In this document: positions 12,247 to 23,131 of the stretch, in pieces
Numbering within the stretch: the first letter of the stretch is position 1
Layout of the letters: every line of letters begins with the position of its first letter
Assembly (NCBI GenBank): GCA_025766275.1
Contig: JAFKAC010000137.1
Coordinates: forward strand, 1-64,000
Source: Lactarius indigo
Taxonomy: Eukaryota; Basidiomycota; Agaricomycetes; Russulales; Russulaceae
Length of the DNA stretch: 64,000 nt
Direction of reading: 5' to 3'
Translations under genes and position numbers: made by a program
Notes under the pieces: generated by a model
The model's database searches: none
The model's input: only the letters and a program-made list of their open reading frames with translations
Told to the model about the DNA's origin: nothing

Positions 12247-14218
12247 CTTCGGGGCGTTATTGGACAGCTTCCGTGTCAAGTAACATTCGTCGTCCGTCCT
12301 CGACACCGGTTCCCTGCAGCGACGCGAGTTCAGCGAATTATGATATATGGGGAGCAAGTACCCAGGGCGACTGGCGAACTGGCGCACCACTGCGGAGTTT
12401 TTTGGTCGCCAGCGCCCATCGGCCCCCATCACAATATCGGATAGGAGACCCAAGTACGGGGAGAGAAGTTCTCCGGAATGGCATGGAACCCACACAATAC
12501 TCGTGTAGAACACACACGTCATCTGCTTTTGCGACTCCGACCTGTCAACGTTTTTACCAAAGGGAGCGTGGAAAACGTTAGCAGACTGCTTTGGAACCGA
12601 TCAAAATAAACAGCGAACGGGGTGCTCGGAGCTCAGTGAGCCATGTGCGGTAGGGGGGGTGGGTGGCCGGTACTAGTAAAGTGGAGGGAGGTCGCAGCTG
12701 AGATCCGTGTTTTGTTGGTGCGGTGCACCAGCCGAGCCGAGCCGGCGTGTCGGGCGGCGATTGATTCACCGGAGGGGCTTTTTATGTGATACATATTGCT
12801 CGAACACATCATGGCGCAAGGGACCGATGGTCTTGGCGCGAGTACAGCAGCCACGAAGCTTTAAAAAGCGCCTTGTTACGGGGGCATGGGATGTAATAAA
12901 TAACACATTGCGTGGGGGAGGACTCGGGATCCGGGAGACGAATTTGAGGTTCCGACGCCGACGTGATGGGAAGAAATGTGGGGCGTGTTTTTGACAGGAC
13001 TGCGGCGCACTTGCGATCCAGGGTCAGTTGTTCCGATATATCGATTTTTTCGGCATAATGCTGTCGAATCGGGATGGACAAAAGAAAAACGAGTACGACA
13101 ACAATGACTAGAACAACACTATTATCCGGGGATAGAATGGCAAACGCACACCGCCCCTTGGAAAAACCAACAGAACAATATGGTAACTCACGGAGAGACC
13201 GGAGTTGAGTCATGTACCAGGGACTACTGTAGCTGGCAGCGCCTCGGACAGCGCTCATACTGTACATAGTACGGGTCCCAGAGCAATGACTCACGGTTCT
13301 TCCTACGGCCCGGTCCGCTTTGCCTGAGCAGTTACTGTCCACTGGCACAACACTGGCACCCACCCACTAGCACAACTCGGATTAATCGCATGATTGCCCA
13401 CGCTTGCTCATGCCTTCCCGCGCTTATTCACACTTCCTAGTATGTGTGCTCTACTTTCCACACTCCCTACGTGCTGCTGTTCCACGTTTTGCTGTGCTCC
13501 TGAACTATAACTGCACAGTCAACAGAGACTCGGCGCAGCTCATAGCTTGCATTCCCGAGCCCGCCGCACTCATGCGCGGCCTTAGAAACTCAAAATTAAC
13601 GCGTCCTGGACAGAGGTGGACTCCTCTGTGAAGTTGCGCGCTGTGCGGAGGCTCGTGCGACCGCTTTCCTTCGGTTACTCGGCTCTCTGCAACCCCACTG
13701 TTTTTGGTTCCAAAGCTCATTGCATTTCACGCGGCCTTATTAGCGATTCATGACTGAACACGTCTACTACCAGGGTACCCCTGTATACGATATTTTGCGC
13801 TGCGAAGAAGCCTGCACAACCATGACCGTGGGAATGGAAGACCCGGCGCGCGTATGTTTCGACAATGCACTTTTTGTATTTGTATCGAACTCACAGTAAT
13901 CCTCGGTCGTGCTTGCGTTTTGCCTCAGCACCTGAGTCCATTTCCCACGTAAAAAAGTACTATAAGAGCTCTCAAAACCTCCCGATCTCTGAATTTCCGG
14001 CATCCTTCTTAACTCCACGAATGCGGCCCTGTACCACTGAGACACACTCTGCGACCTCCTGTAAGAATGCGCTACCATCTGATCTCCGTTCTCTCCGTCC
14101 TTGCTACTATTCGCCCTGGCAGTCAATCAAAACCCCTCTCACTTTATTGGGACGACATGCGAATCAAGCACTCTTGTAATGCCGTCCCGGAGCCTAGGCC
14201 TCCCACTTTGTCGGCGCC

Positions 14219-15960
14219 ATGATCGATCTATATGTTGCGCTCGAACCCTACTGTGAGAACACCTTGATTGACACGCTATACCATATCAGCGACCCCAACT
14301 ACTCGAGGCACGTCTCATCTGCTACCTCTTCCCTCATACATCTACTCACGAGCGCCGCCACTCCAACGCAGATATGTTGCGTACTCATCCAAGGAGAAGG
14401 TTGCGGAGCTTGTCGCTCCCCGCCCAGGAACCCTCAAGCTCGTCAACTCCTGGTTCGAGCACCACGGCGTTCCTCGTCCGTCTCGATGACACACGGTGGC
14501 ACCACGCCGACTCTAAACGGCCTGTCGGTAATTCAAGCCAACGACCTCCTCAGCGCATCATATCGGTTCTACAGACATGTCAAGACAAATGAGGGTCTCA
14601 TCGTCTGCGCAATTGGCTACGTGCTTCCCGCTGCACTGCACGGGCTTGTTCGGACTGTGGTGCCCGATGACGTGCTTTGCCTCCCCACGCACGCAGAGGC
14701 ACTCACCGCGCAAAAGCTGCGGCGACGCACCAACGGAGCTGGTATCGAGAAAGCCTGTGACGGTGCTATCGAGCTGCGCCGATGGTAGAACTACGCCATC
14801 GCTACTGCGCTAGATATATGGCACGTCCTCCTATACGCCCGTAGCGACAGACCGTAATGCGCTTGGAATTGTAAGAATTCGAAAACGTTTACCCGAGCCC
14901 GGCGGATCTGGCGCCGTTCATCTGCACATACCTTTCCGACATTCACCGTCGTGCGAGTCATTGGTGGGGCGAGCTACCCCACCATCGACACCTAGTATAA
15001 TGAGGCCATGGTGTATCCGACCCCGGTCATCTTCTACAACAATGACCGCGGGCCGTCGGGCAGGGCCGATTGGTTCATCTCCTGGATAGGCTACATCCCA
15101 AAACAGACGAACATCCCGCGGACGATTAGCACGTCGTACGCCGCCAATGAGCGGACCTTCCCGAAGGGATATGCAACGTACTTGTGCTTCAGGTTTGCTA
15201 TTATCGGCGCGCGGCGTCGTCAGCGTGATCTTCGGAAGATGGCGTTAGGTTAGGGAACTGCGTGACCGACGACGGCTCCGTCCATTTCCTTCCGTCCTTC
15301 CTCACAACCCATACGTGTGGCGCCTGTTCTCGGCTGACAACGCCGCCATACTTTCGCAGGTCCCCGGGTCACCACTGTCGGTGGAACGACGGGTTTTGTT
15401 CCGGAGGCAGGGGGAAAGTTTTCCGGGGACGGCTTCTCTAGTAGCTACTTTCAATGGCTGAACTACCAGCAGCAGGCCGTGCCGACCTTCGTCTAGCGCC
15501 TCGGCGACACGTATCAAGGCCTTTACAAGTGCACTTGCCTCCTTACTTCGTGATTGGTACAGCGTTTCGGGCCGGGGAATCCCCGATATCGCCGTTCAGG
15601 CTATGAGATTCCCGGTCTTCGTCAACGGCGTCAAGGGATACGTAGACGGCGCAAGCGGCTCGATAATCGCACTGCTTAATGAACACCAGGTCTTCCCGAG
15701 GCAAGGCCCCTCTCGGCTTCCTTAACCCCTGGTCGTACGGCAATGGCCTCCAAGGTCGTTTACGACATCACGACAGGCTCGAACCCGGGGCTGTGACCTT
15801 GATGGATTCTTTGCCACTATGGGATGAGTCCCACCAATCTTGTGCCTCTTTATTTTCGACGATGACCAACTGTGGGCCCCGTGGGTATACGGGTCTCGGG
15901 ACGCTTGGCTTCTGCAACCTGCAGTACATACTTGATTTAGGGTCCTCCTCAGTCGGGAAC
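14219..15960 (+). pseudogene. Decayed S53 (sedolisin/tripeptidyl-peptidase) protease
   Basis: The plus strand reads as an S53 protease in pieces. The propeptide is seen in LYVALEPYCENTLIDTLYHISDPNYSRH, here split by a likely intron at 14312-14371, then YSSKEKVAELVAP, LVNSWFEHHGVP, SMTHGGTTPTL, VIQANDLLSASYRFYRH and GYVLPAALHGLV. The catalytic domain follows: TPSLLR, YGTSSYTPVATDRNALGIV, YNEAMVYPTPVIFYNN, DWFISWIGYI, TISTSYAANE, FPKGYATYLC, VTTVGGTTGFVPEAGG, SYFQWLNYQQQAVPTFV, RLGDTYQGLYKC and PLGFLNPWSYGNGL. Frames change near 14480 and again near 14660, and stops occur near 14811, 14992 and 15251. The Glu/Asp helix region has a stop, and the Ser motif expected near 15650 reads ASGSI instead of the GTS.S.P pattern, so it cannot be active. 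Reading these pieces does not restore a gene; it only identifies the relic. Confidence 0.82.
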
Positions 15961-16811
15961 CTTACTGAAATGGACAGCTCCAGACATGCATCGTTGCGTG
16001 TTGCACTCGAGGAATATCAATCGGCAGATCTATGACGTCAGGCTAGCCCTCCTCCGGGCCACTCGAGCCTAGATATCTCCTAGGCTGATTTGTAGCCAGT
16101 GCTTCAAATCTGGAGACCCCCAAGGGACGACCCGAGAGCATTGAGCTTTTGGGTAGATGTATTAACGCGGACAGAACGTGTTTGGACTGTGTCGTGGCCT
16201 TCATGACTTGCTATCATAGATATTACTCTATTCAAGTTCAATCGATTAAAGTGCGCCTTCGCACTACCTATGAAGTTATTCTGGTAGATTGTATGACCTC
16301 GAATATCCTGCATTTTCGATCTAGGGTCTCATCACTTCAGGATCAGGGTTTAGATTGATAGGGTGTGCAGGCGTAACGAATCGGACTACATGTGAGGCCG
16401 AGCGTCCTCGGTTGTCGGTTTCGGCCTTGGCTTTGCATAACTAGTCCTTAATGACATATGCCAGTGCTATCTCCGTGAGCGGTTAATGTGTCGGTTTTGG
16501 GAACTGTAACCTCTTCCAAGAACCTCCTACAGCACGTCGGAATCAGGTGTCCATCCTGAGACCCTGACCTATAAAGCTATATAAAGGCTAAGTCATCTCT
16601 GATTCTGGAGTCACAGTCCCGTTTTGGCTCGGACTCACCCGGCCCTCAAAGATAATTGCGTAAGGGAGTCAATTATGGTTTGTAAAGGAGTCAACTATGG
16701 TTTGTAAGTTATCTACGAAACGTTCTATTCACTTCCCGGGATACTTAGTAAACGAGGACCCTAAAATAGAGCATCTGGAATCGGGACGAGGAAGCTCATC
16801 TGAGTCACTCT
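15961..16811. other. Intergenic between protease relic and oxidase A
   Basis: Nothing is recognised apart from a two-unit direct repeat near 16.67 kb. It includes the 3' flank of oxidase A. Confidence 0.55.
16665..16707. repeat. Two-unit direct repeat of 21 bp
   Basis: 16665-16685 and 16687-16707 are the same 21-base unit (GGAGTCAA.TATGGTTTGTAA) with one substitution and a one-base spacer. Confidence 0.85.
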
Positions 16812-18812
16812 TCATAGCTTGAATCCACCAGCGAGGCCCATCACATTCTTCGGGTCAACGGCCTGTTTTATCGCATGAAGCCTAGGGAGATTGGCCCCAT
16901 AAATGTCTTCTAGCGGCGTGTCAAACAATGCGTAGTTGGGGTACACAGACGCGTGCGACACATTTTGGCCATCTGCAACCGCCGCCGCGGTGACCGTATC
17001 GGAGTAATTACGCAATGCCTTGACCATGGTCTCATCCAGGGAGGCGTTGCTGAACGCGAAAGAGACAACCGTGGGGAAGAGAGCGTGAGAACGGTCAGGC
17101 GGGTACGCAGAGTCGGAACCATGAGAGAACACGCTGCTGTCGAAAGGCTCCATGGTAGTTGCAATAGCGACATTCGGGTCTAGACCCCCGAGTTCCCCTC
17201 CCCAGAACTGCAGCGGCGCAGTCGTTGAGCCGTACTTGGATGCATGTGGGGAGATAACACTCACCAAGGTCTGGTTCACGATTGTGTCGAAAACAGACGG
17301 AGAGTACTGCGTGACGGAGATTCCATTGAGGTAAGCACTGTGATTCGTCATCAGCCCCGTTTTATAGAGTTGGATCACGGTAATGACTTACCGAGCTGTG
17401 GGTGGGGGATATAGAAAGGCGAGGCTGTTGACTAAGTCGACCAATGATCTCGTCTTGACGTCAGACTGATTGGTCGGAATCGCCAAAAAGTCATCGAAAA
17501 TCCCTGGTGCAGGTGTGGGCGCGTTGTAGAAGACGACAGCGATGGGTATGACCTTGAAAATGATATTTCCAAGCTGGTAAAGAAGAACATTGAGAGCATG
17601 GAAGCGTACCCCTCCTGGAGTGTAACTCGTGGCAACATTCAAAGCAGCCCTCGTGTCATTCTTCTGCTGGAACTTCACGAGGGCTTCTTTCACTAAACTT
17701 AGTTGGTCTACGGTGTAATTTCGGACGCCACCCTGTCAAGCTGAGTGAGCTCGAGAGAAGCCTTACGTAAATCAGGTTTCGAACCCAAACTTGACCCTGG
17801 GGTATTGTCTTGTAAGTGAACTTAGTCACGATACCCTGATATCAATCAATATCAATCAGCTTTCTTTCTGTCGACATTGCAGGGAAGTGCCGCACAAAGT
17901 TATTCCCCCCACCCTGAGAACATGTAGTCTCAATGAAGCGTCTCCATTTGGTTTCGCGTCACTTACCCGAAGTGCGAACCATAAGTCTTTATTGCTTGAT
18001 GTTACATTTATCATAGTCCCGTTTGGTAAGACGAGCTCATATCCCGCCATATTGTCGATAGTTAATCCGTACTGGTTGCTCATGAAGGCATAACCTGTGA
18101 CACAAAATTGCAATCAGCGGCCAATATCGTAACAAGGGGCTCATTCATCACCGACCACCTCCTAGCGTCAGACCAGAAACACCGACAGTGGGGCTTCGTC
18201 CTCCGATGACATTTAACCCAGTTGAATCCAGAGCAGCATATGCCTGGGTCCAAGTAACGCCAGATCCAGCGTCAACGGTCCCCGTGGCATTATTGAGCTC
18301 AACACTGTTGAATCGGGTCATTGAAATTTGAACCCCGCTCGTAGAAGAGAACCCAGGATTAACTATGTGACCGCCGCCTTTCACTGCAAAAGGCGTGCGG
18401 GTGGATCCCAAAATGCGCAGCTATACAACGTGCAGTGAGTATAATTTCTTGTCAAAGGAAGGACCATACAATTTCGCTGACGTCGTCTACTGAGCCAGGC
18501 TCGACGGAGCACACGGACGCCTGAGTGGACGAGATAAGAGCGTGTTCGTTGTCGACGACATACTGGGTCGAGTCTTCATATGTACGTCAGCTCGGTGCTA
18601 GATGAAGACTAAAACAGGAGCTACGCACTAGGGTAGAAAACCTGAGAGGAATTGGAAATGGCAGACGCGATCCTGCGACAAGTACTTTGGAACCGAGAGG
18701 GTGGTGTCGCCGTGAGAGCAGAAGCATGCGAGAGGGATGCCATAGAGAAGGCAACGACTAAAAAGGCTGTCGAGACCATACCGTTGCGAGTGAGGCGATC
18801 GAGGCTGAGCAT
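16812..18812 (-). CDS. Secreted FAD-linked oxidase, array copy A (BBE-like/VAO family)
   Basis: This is the leftmost and most divergent full-length member. It has the ten-exon plan described for copy D. The start Met opens MLSLDRLTRNGMVSTAFLVV, a signal peptide; the inner Met at residue 12 is an alternative start. It shows STQYVVDNEHAL, CSVEPGS, the FAD-attachment motif KGGGH, SPTVGVSGLTLGGGGYAFMSNQYGLTIDNMAGYELVLPNG written across an intron, DLWFALR, the GGGNNF microexon, GIVTKFTYKTIPQGQVW, FYNAPTPAPGIFDDFLAIPTNQSDVKTRS, a last exon with SAYPPDRSHALFP and YPNYALFDTPLEDIYG, and a terminal DPKNVMGLAGGFKL. I found no stop or frameshift. The intron before the last exon (17208-17264) is 57 bp with no stop, so retention would only add 19 residues. 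The family oxidises sugars, alcohols or amines with O2 and releases H2O2; the substrate is unknown. Confidence 0.85.
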
Positions 18813-19568
18813 CTAAGTCGGCTCGTAGCGCAGTGAAGCAGTCATATCCTTTTATCTCTGTTCTTTCACACCGGAGGTAAGCCAGATCCGCCACGACTAT
18901 TCCAAGAGCCGGAGCGTCAAGCAGACTACGGCAGCGATGACGTTAATCCACGGGCTCCATCTCACAATGAGCGCTAAATGGGGTCGGATGCACATGCGAG
19001 CGGCTGTAAGAGTACTGGCGGACGCCAATCTCCAAACTGCGGAGAGGAAAGAAACCGTTCAGTAGTATGTGATCCAAGATTTTAATGTTGGAGTGGCGGT
19101 ACCGTAGTAGAACAACTTTGAAAGAGTTTGAGTAAGTCAAATATCTTGGACCGACGGACCAAGCTCGTCCTTCGGTCGTTGACGACACAAAAGGTGCAAA
19201 CATTCTCGGATCGTGGGCGGTATTGCATCTACACAAAAATCAACAACCATCCTTGAATGGAGGTAACTCGGCCTTACTGTAGGTGCACCGTGTGCGTCAG
19301 TCAACTCGACAAATATGGTACTGTGGTGACTCACATGAGCGTTCTCGGAAAAGATTAAGCCCATGATTATGTTCAGTCATTGAAGGTGACTGATTATCGA
19401 CGACTAGTGACCCTCACTTTCCTGAGGGCCCTCAAATGGGCAAAACTAGTGGCGGAGTGAGTAACAAGCGAAAGCTTTCGGCGAACAAACGGCAGTAACG
19501 ATGTCGCGGCCCCGGGCCGCTTTTCCTTGCTCGCTCGGCCGTTCATGTACGCAGCCATGTGCCCATCA
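18813..19568. other. Upstream region of oxidase A
   Basis: It contains the core promoter of copy A (TATA-like box at 18845-18856). No coding sequence is recognised up to the inverted-repeat element. Confidence 0.55.
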
Positions 19569-22137
19569 CATCAGCAAATAAAAAAAAGGTTGACAAGTGG
19601 TTATAACCGCTTATAATCGCCGTAAGCGGTGTGAGCAGGTCTGGGATTACAAATCGCCGAAAGCGATTGTGATCGTTCGATGGTTTTGAAATTGTTTGGC
19701 AATTATGCCCATGAATGGTAATCATTTATATTCGCTTTTGCAGATTGTATTGCCTTTCATAAACGAAAACTCTTCACTTGGGTTGTGCATGCTTATAATT
19801 GATTATAATTCAGAGGGTGGATATTTAGAAAAATTACAATGTACTGTGCCAGACTTTTATCTTTTTGTTCTTGCTCTATCTTAATTACTGTTTAATGACC
19901 TTGCTTGTCAAGGTCGTCTAACGTCTCATCTCATATTTCACAATACTACTAAGAATACATGATAAACTGGATTTAGACGGATTTGAACTTGCGGTCTCAA
20001 CATGAGTGCTGACATAACAATTTGAGATCGTGACAAATATTACTGCTACACCAAAAGGTCACTAGAACTGTACAGAACAATATGATACTTAAATAGCAGG
20101 GCGAGGAAGATTGGGTGGCAATTGTGATGGAGATGTCGGCGATCCAAGAGATGAAACGGTGGTGATACGCCCAGCACGTGGCTGGCCAGGTAAATTACTT
20201 ATTTTGTGCATTTCAGTACTTTCCCATGCTTTGGCCAATCTCAGGCATTGGCCCACTTGGTGGACCGACTTTCCTGCGCTTCAGCCGAGCTCGGGCATCG
20301 GCCCATTCCTTTCCTTTCGCTTTGCGACCTCACTTGGTTGCTCCCTAGAGTCTACTCTACATTTAGATCTATATCTCTGTTTCCATGTATATAAACATCT
20401 GGTAACTACCCCTTTCAAAAAGCCAATCTTAGTCCGCTTTCCCTCAGAGCTTAGAGCACTGAGGGTTCCAGTACTCTTCACTCGCCGCGCTCTCCCGAGT
20501 GCCACATCCTCGCGCACCCTTCGGCACTTTTGAGCGACATTTCCCCCGGATCGGCCGACCACTATACGAAGTCACAAGTTCCGCAGTGACCTGCACACCC
20601 GGTAGTGCAGACAGTCTTCTTAGTCTATCTAGTTACCTTCTGCGCTTTCTCGAGCACCCCGCACTCTTGCGCACCCTTAACAATCGTTGTGCGACGCGTC
20701 CCCGACCAAGGCGATTCCCTGTGCGAAGTTGCAATACCCGTGAAGGCCTGCACGACCGGCAGCACGGCTTCATGCCTCCTGAACCCAACTGTCTCGGACT
20801 GCACTATGAACCGTCTAGCAGCAGTTTGGGGTATCAGCAGGCGGGCAAGGCGGCGAGGTCCGAGGTCAGCAGCTCGGATGTTGAAGGTAAGGATGGAAGC
20901 ACTTGAAGGTAGGCAAGTTCGGAGGGCTGGGCTGATGATGCGAGCAGGAGAGCAAAGGCTTAAGGGCAGTCACAAGCCTGAGATTGGAGAGGGAGAACAA
21001 CAGTGGATTTACGAGTTAAGACGGACGGTTCAAATACATGCGAACCTGTAATCGACGCATTCCAAGACTAAGTCAACGTATGGTGAGGGTGAAGGGAAAG
21101 TACAAGGTGGTCCAAGTGGGGTACACTGAGTAAGAGAGTAATGGATGGACGTAGGTGAGAAAAAGGGATATGGGCACGAATACGAGTCAGGTGAACAGCA
21201 AATGTCTAAGTAAAGGAAGCGATGGAAAGAGGCCATACGAAAAAAGGAAATGAGATACGATGACGCACAACAATACCACCCCCTCCTAGTCCAACAATGG
21301 GCACGATGATCTGCGCATTCTCCAATAGTGTCTTGAAGGTGGCTAAGGGAGCTGACAATGTGGTTTGGTGTGAGACAAGGGCTGGTAAGGTGAAACAAGG
21401 AGTGCTGAAAGGATAAAAAAGGTTTCATGGTGATCGATGTTAGGACAAGCAATGCGATGACAGCCAGAGCAGGGGACGGACAGCTGATTAGGCGAGGCCA
21501 TTGGGTGGCTTTTTGAGCTGGTGCCTGGAGTTGATGTGGGTGATACGGAAAGGAGACGATGGCATGGCAGAGGACGAATCAGAGAGTAACAAGGTAGAGA
21601 CAACGAGGCAAAGAAGATGGATTAGAGCTGGGTATTAGCATATGAGAGGAGATGAAAGCACGAGGGGGAAGGAAAGTGGAGAGGCTGAGATTGAAATTAC
21701 TAAGCGGTGACGACTTGACTTAGAATCTAGGTACCTGTGCTACAGTCAGGAGTGCGGGTTTCACCGGCTCATGGAATATATACTTGCGCATATAACCCAG
21801 CCATGAGCCATCCAGAAATTGTGTGTGATTATAACTTGGACATGAGAGTTAGCCAGAAATTATATGCACATATCATTCAGCTGCAAGACTCGTCCAAACT
21901 TACAACTTGGCCATGAGACTTTCACAGAAGTCATAAGTGCTTACATGCGCTTACAGCTGGGTTGCGTGTGACCATAAGAATTGTAATCACTTATATGCCG
22001 CATATAACAGTCCAGTCGGAATCACAGCCCAATTATGAGCGATTGCTATTTCATGGTCAGCTCAAATCTGCTTATAATCTATGTAAGCTCTTTCGATTTT
22101 GGTAAGCACATAAAAATTTAATTTTTATTTGCTGATG
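19569..22137. mobile_element. Putative non-autonomous DNA transposon with terminal inverted repeats
   Basis: The left end, 19569-19584, reads CATCAGCAAATAAAAA, and the right end, 22122-22137, is its exact inverse complement. Just inside both ends are many copies of short motifs such as GCTTATAA, CTTATA and their inverses (for example 19600-19630, 19790-19810, 21940-22110). Such subterminal repeats bind transposase in hAT-like and related elements. The 2.57-kb interior has no transposase I can recognise. A target-site duplication could not be fixed: both flanks carry CATC-like sequence, but the boundary is ambiguous. It lies between oxidase A and the truncated copy B. Class is unknown; hAT-like is a guess. 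Confidence 0.5.
20463..20770. repeat. Diverged tandem repeat of about 155 bp, two units
   Basis: 20463-20615 and 20617-20770 align over most of their length. Both contain CGAG/CGAGC..CGCACCCTT, then a CGAAGT..CA block, and end in CTGCACNNCCGG. Similarity is clearly imperfect, so this is an old duplication inside the inverted-repeat element. No protein is recognised. Confidence 0.55.
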
Positions 22138-22480
22138 CATCGGTGCACGACAACTCGTCTGGACGGAACCGTTTCTTTTCCACCTGCCCTCCGCACCTAG
22201 TTTCCCAAGTAGTTTCCATGTTTCTTTGGCCACCCACAGATGAACCTCCGGCCCACTCCAGCCTACCCGCTCGCTACTTCGCTTCTGGGAACTACTCCTC
22301 CCCGATCAAGCACTCACGAAAGCACTTCATGCTTCGCCGGCTATCTTTTCCACTCTACTTCACAACTATTCCGATATATACCGCGACAGTTCTCCCAGTG
22401 CTCCGCCCAAGAACCACAAAATCCCTTTCTGGACTCTTGGGGAGCCACCATGGAATTCACTACTAAGGGCTCCATCTCAG
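22138..22480. other. Spacer between inverted-repeat element and copy B
   Basis: Nothing is recognised. It replaces the usual 3' flank of the oxidase copies. Confidence 0.5.
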
Positions 22481-23015
22481 TTACTTTCGTAGCATAAACC
22501 ATCCAGCAAGGCCCATCACATTCTCCAGGTCGAGCGCATCTTGTAGCGCACGCAGCCCAGGAAGATTAACCCCATAGAGGTCTTCCAGTGGCGTGTCAAA
22601 AAATGCGTAGCTGGGGTGCAGACGCGTGCGATACCGTGACAACTTGTCCATCTGCAACCCCCGCGGTAGTGACCGCATCAAAATAATTGCGCACCGCCTT
22701 TGCTACCGTGCCATCAAGGGAAGGATTGCTGAAAGAGACAATGAGAGTCGAAGGGAAGAAAGCACGAGAACGGTCGGGTGGGTACGCAAAGTCGGAACTG
22801 TGAGAGAACATTTCGCTGAGAAATTGTTCGAAAGTGAATGTGACGGCAACTTCTGGATCCAGACCTCCAAGCTCCCTCCCCCAGAACTGCAGATGCGTTG
22901 TCGTTGAGTCATATTTGGACCGTGACACGTGCTGCAAGATGGTGCTCACCGAGATCTGATACACGATTGCATTGATAACAGACGGAGAGTATTGAGTCGA
23001 GACTGAGCTTTGATC
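22481..23015 (-). pseudogene. Truncated oxidase copy B: promoter joined to last two exons
   Basis: Read on the minus strand, the copy-A-type promoter (TATA-like box 23029-23040, with the region just before the start codon) passes directly, near 23000-23010, into exon 9 (STQYSPSVINAIVYQ) and then exon 10 (FWGRELGGLDPE, SDFAYPPDRSRAFFP). All FAD-binding exons are missing. A further frameshift lies near 22615, where SHAS is followed by a changed frame before PSYAFFDTPLEDLYG, and the end GGFKL is changed to GWFML plus two residues. An open frame of about 160 codons beginning at 23078 crosses the junction. It starts inside what is promoter in other copies, so it is not likely to be a real protein. 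Confidence 0.85.
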
Positions 23016-23131
23016 CGCAGTGCAGTCATATCCTTTTATTTCTCCTCCATCACACTGGAGGTAGGCCAGATATGCCATTGGAAAAGGAGGATTAGGATTC
23101 AGTACTACGAAGGACTACATCCGAGTCATTC

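Larger units (their letters stand above)
9136..14218. other. Long gene-poor region
   Basis: I find no supportable gene. The region has many homopolymers: G-rich around 9288-9306, T around 9715, A around 9951, two 15-base G runs near 12.2 kb, and a short TAA repeat near 12.0 kb. At about 10150-10515 the plus strand can be read as a broken peptide (SDLIRSALTPEELWL and, later, LGPWRARFFLELLRIGG). It looks protein-like but is broken by stops and not recognised. The longest ORFs, 11907-12581 (+) and 12809-13363 (-), have no family features. Confidence 0.55.

Noticed and set aside
11907..12581. 224-codon plus-strand ORF
   Set aside because: It runs through the TAA microsatellite and both poly-G runs and shows no family motif.
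12809..13363. 184-codon minus-strand ORF with one hydrophobic stretch (VVLVIVVVLVFLLSIPI)
   Set aside because: No signal, domain or intron pattern, and composition unlike the neighbouring real genes; a chance ORF is more likely.
19971..20060. Minus-strand sequence with a tRNA B-box-like AGTTCAAATCC
   Set aside because: The T-stem does not pair, the A-box is poor and no cloverleaf closes. At most a tRNA-derived relic inside the inverted-repeat element.
20111..20906. Overlapping plus-strand ORFs of 135-148 codons
   Set aside because: They lie over the diverged tandem repeat and have no recognisable protein features.
22596..23078. 160-codon ORF across copy B
   Set aside because: It begins in promoter sequence, crosses a deletion join and an unspliced intron, then loses frame; a by-product of the rearrangement.
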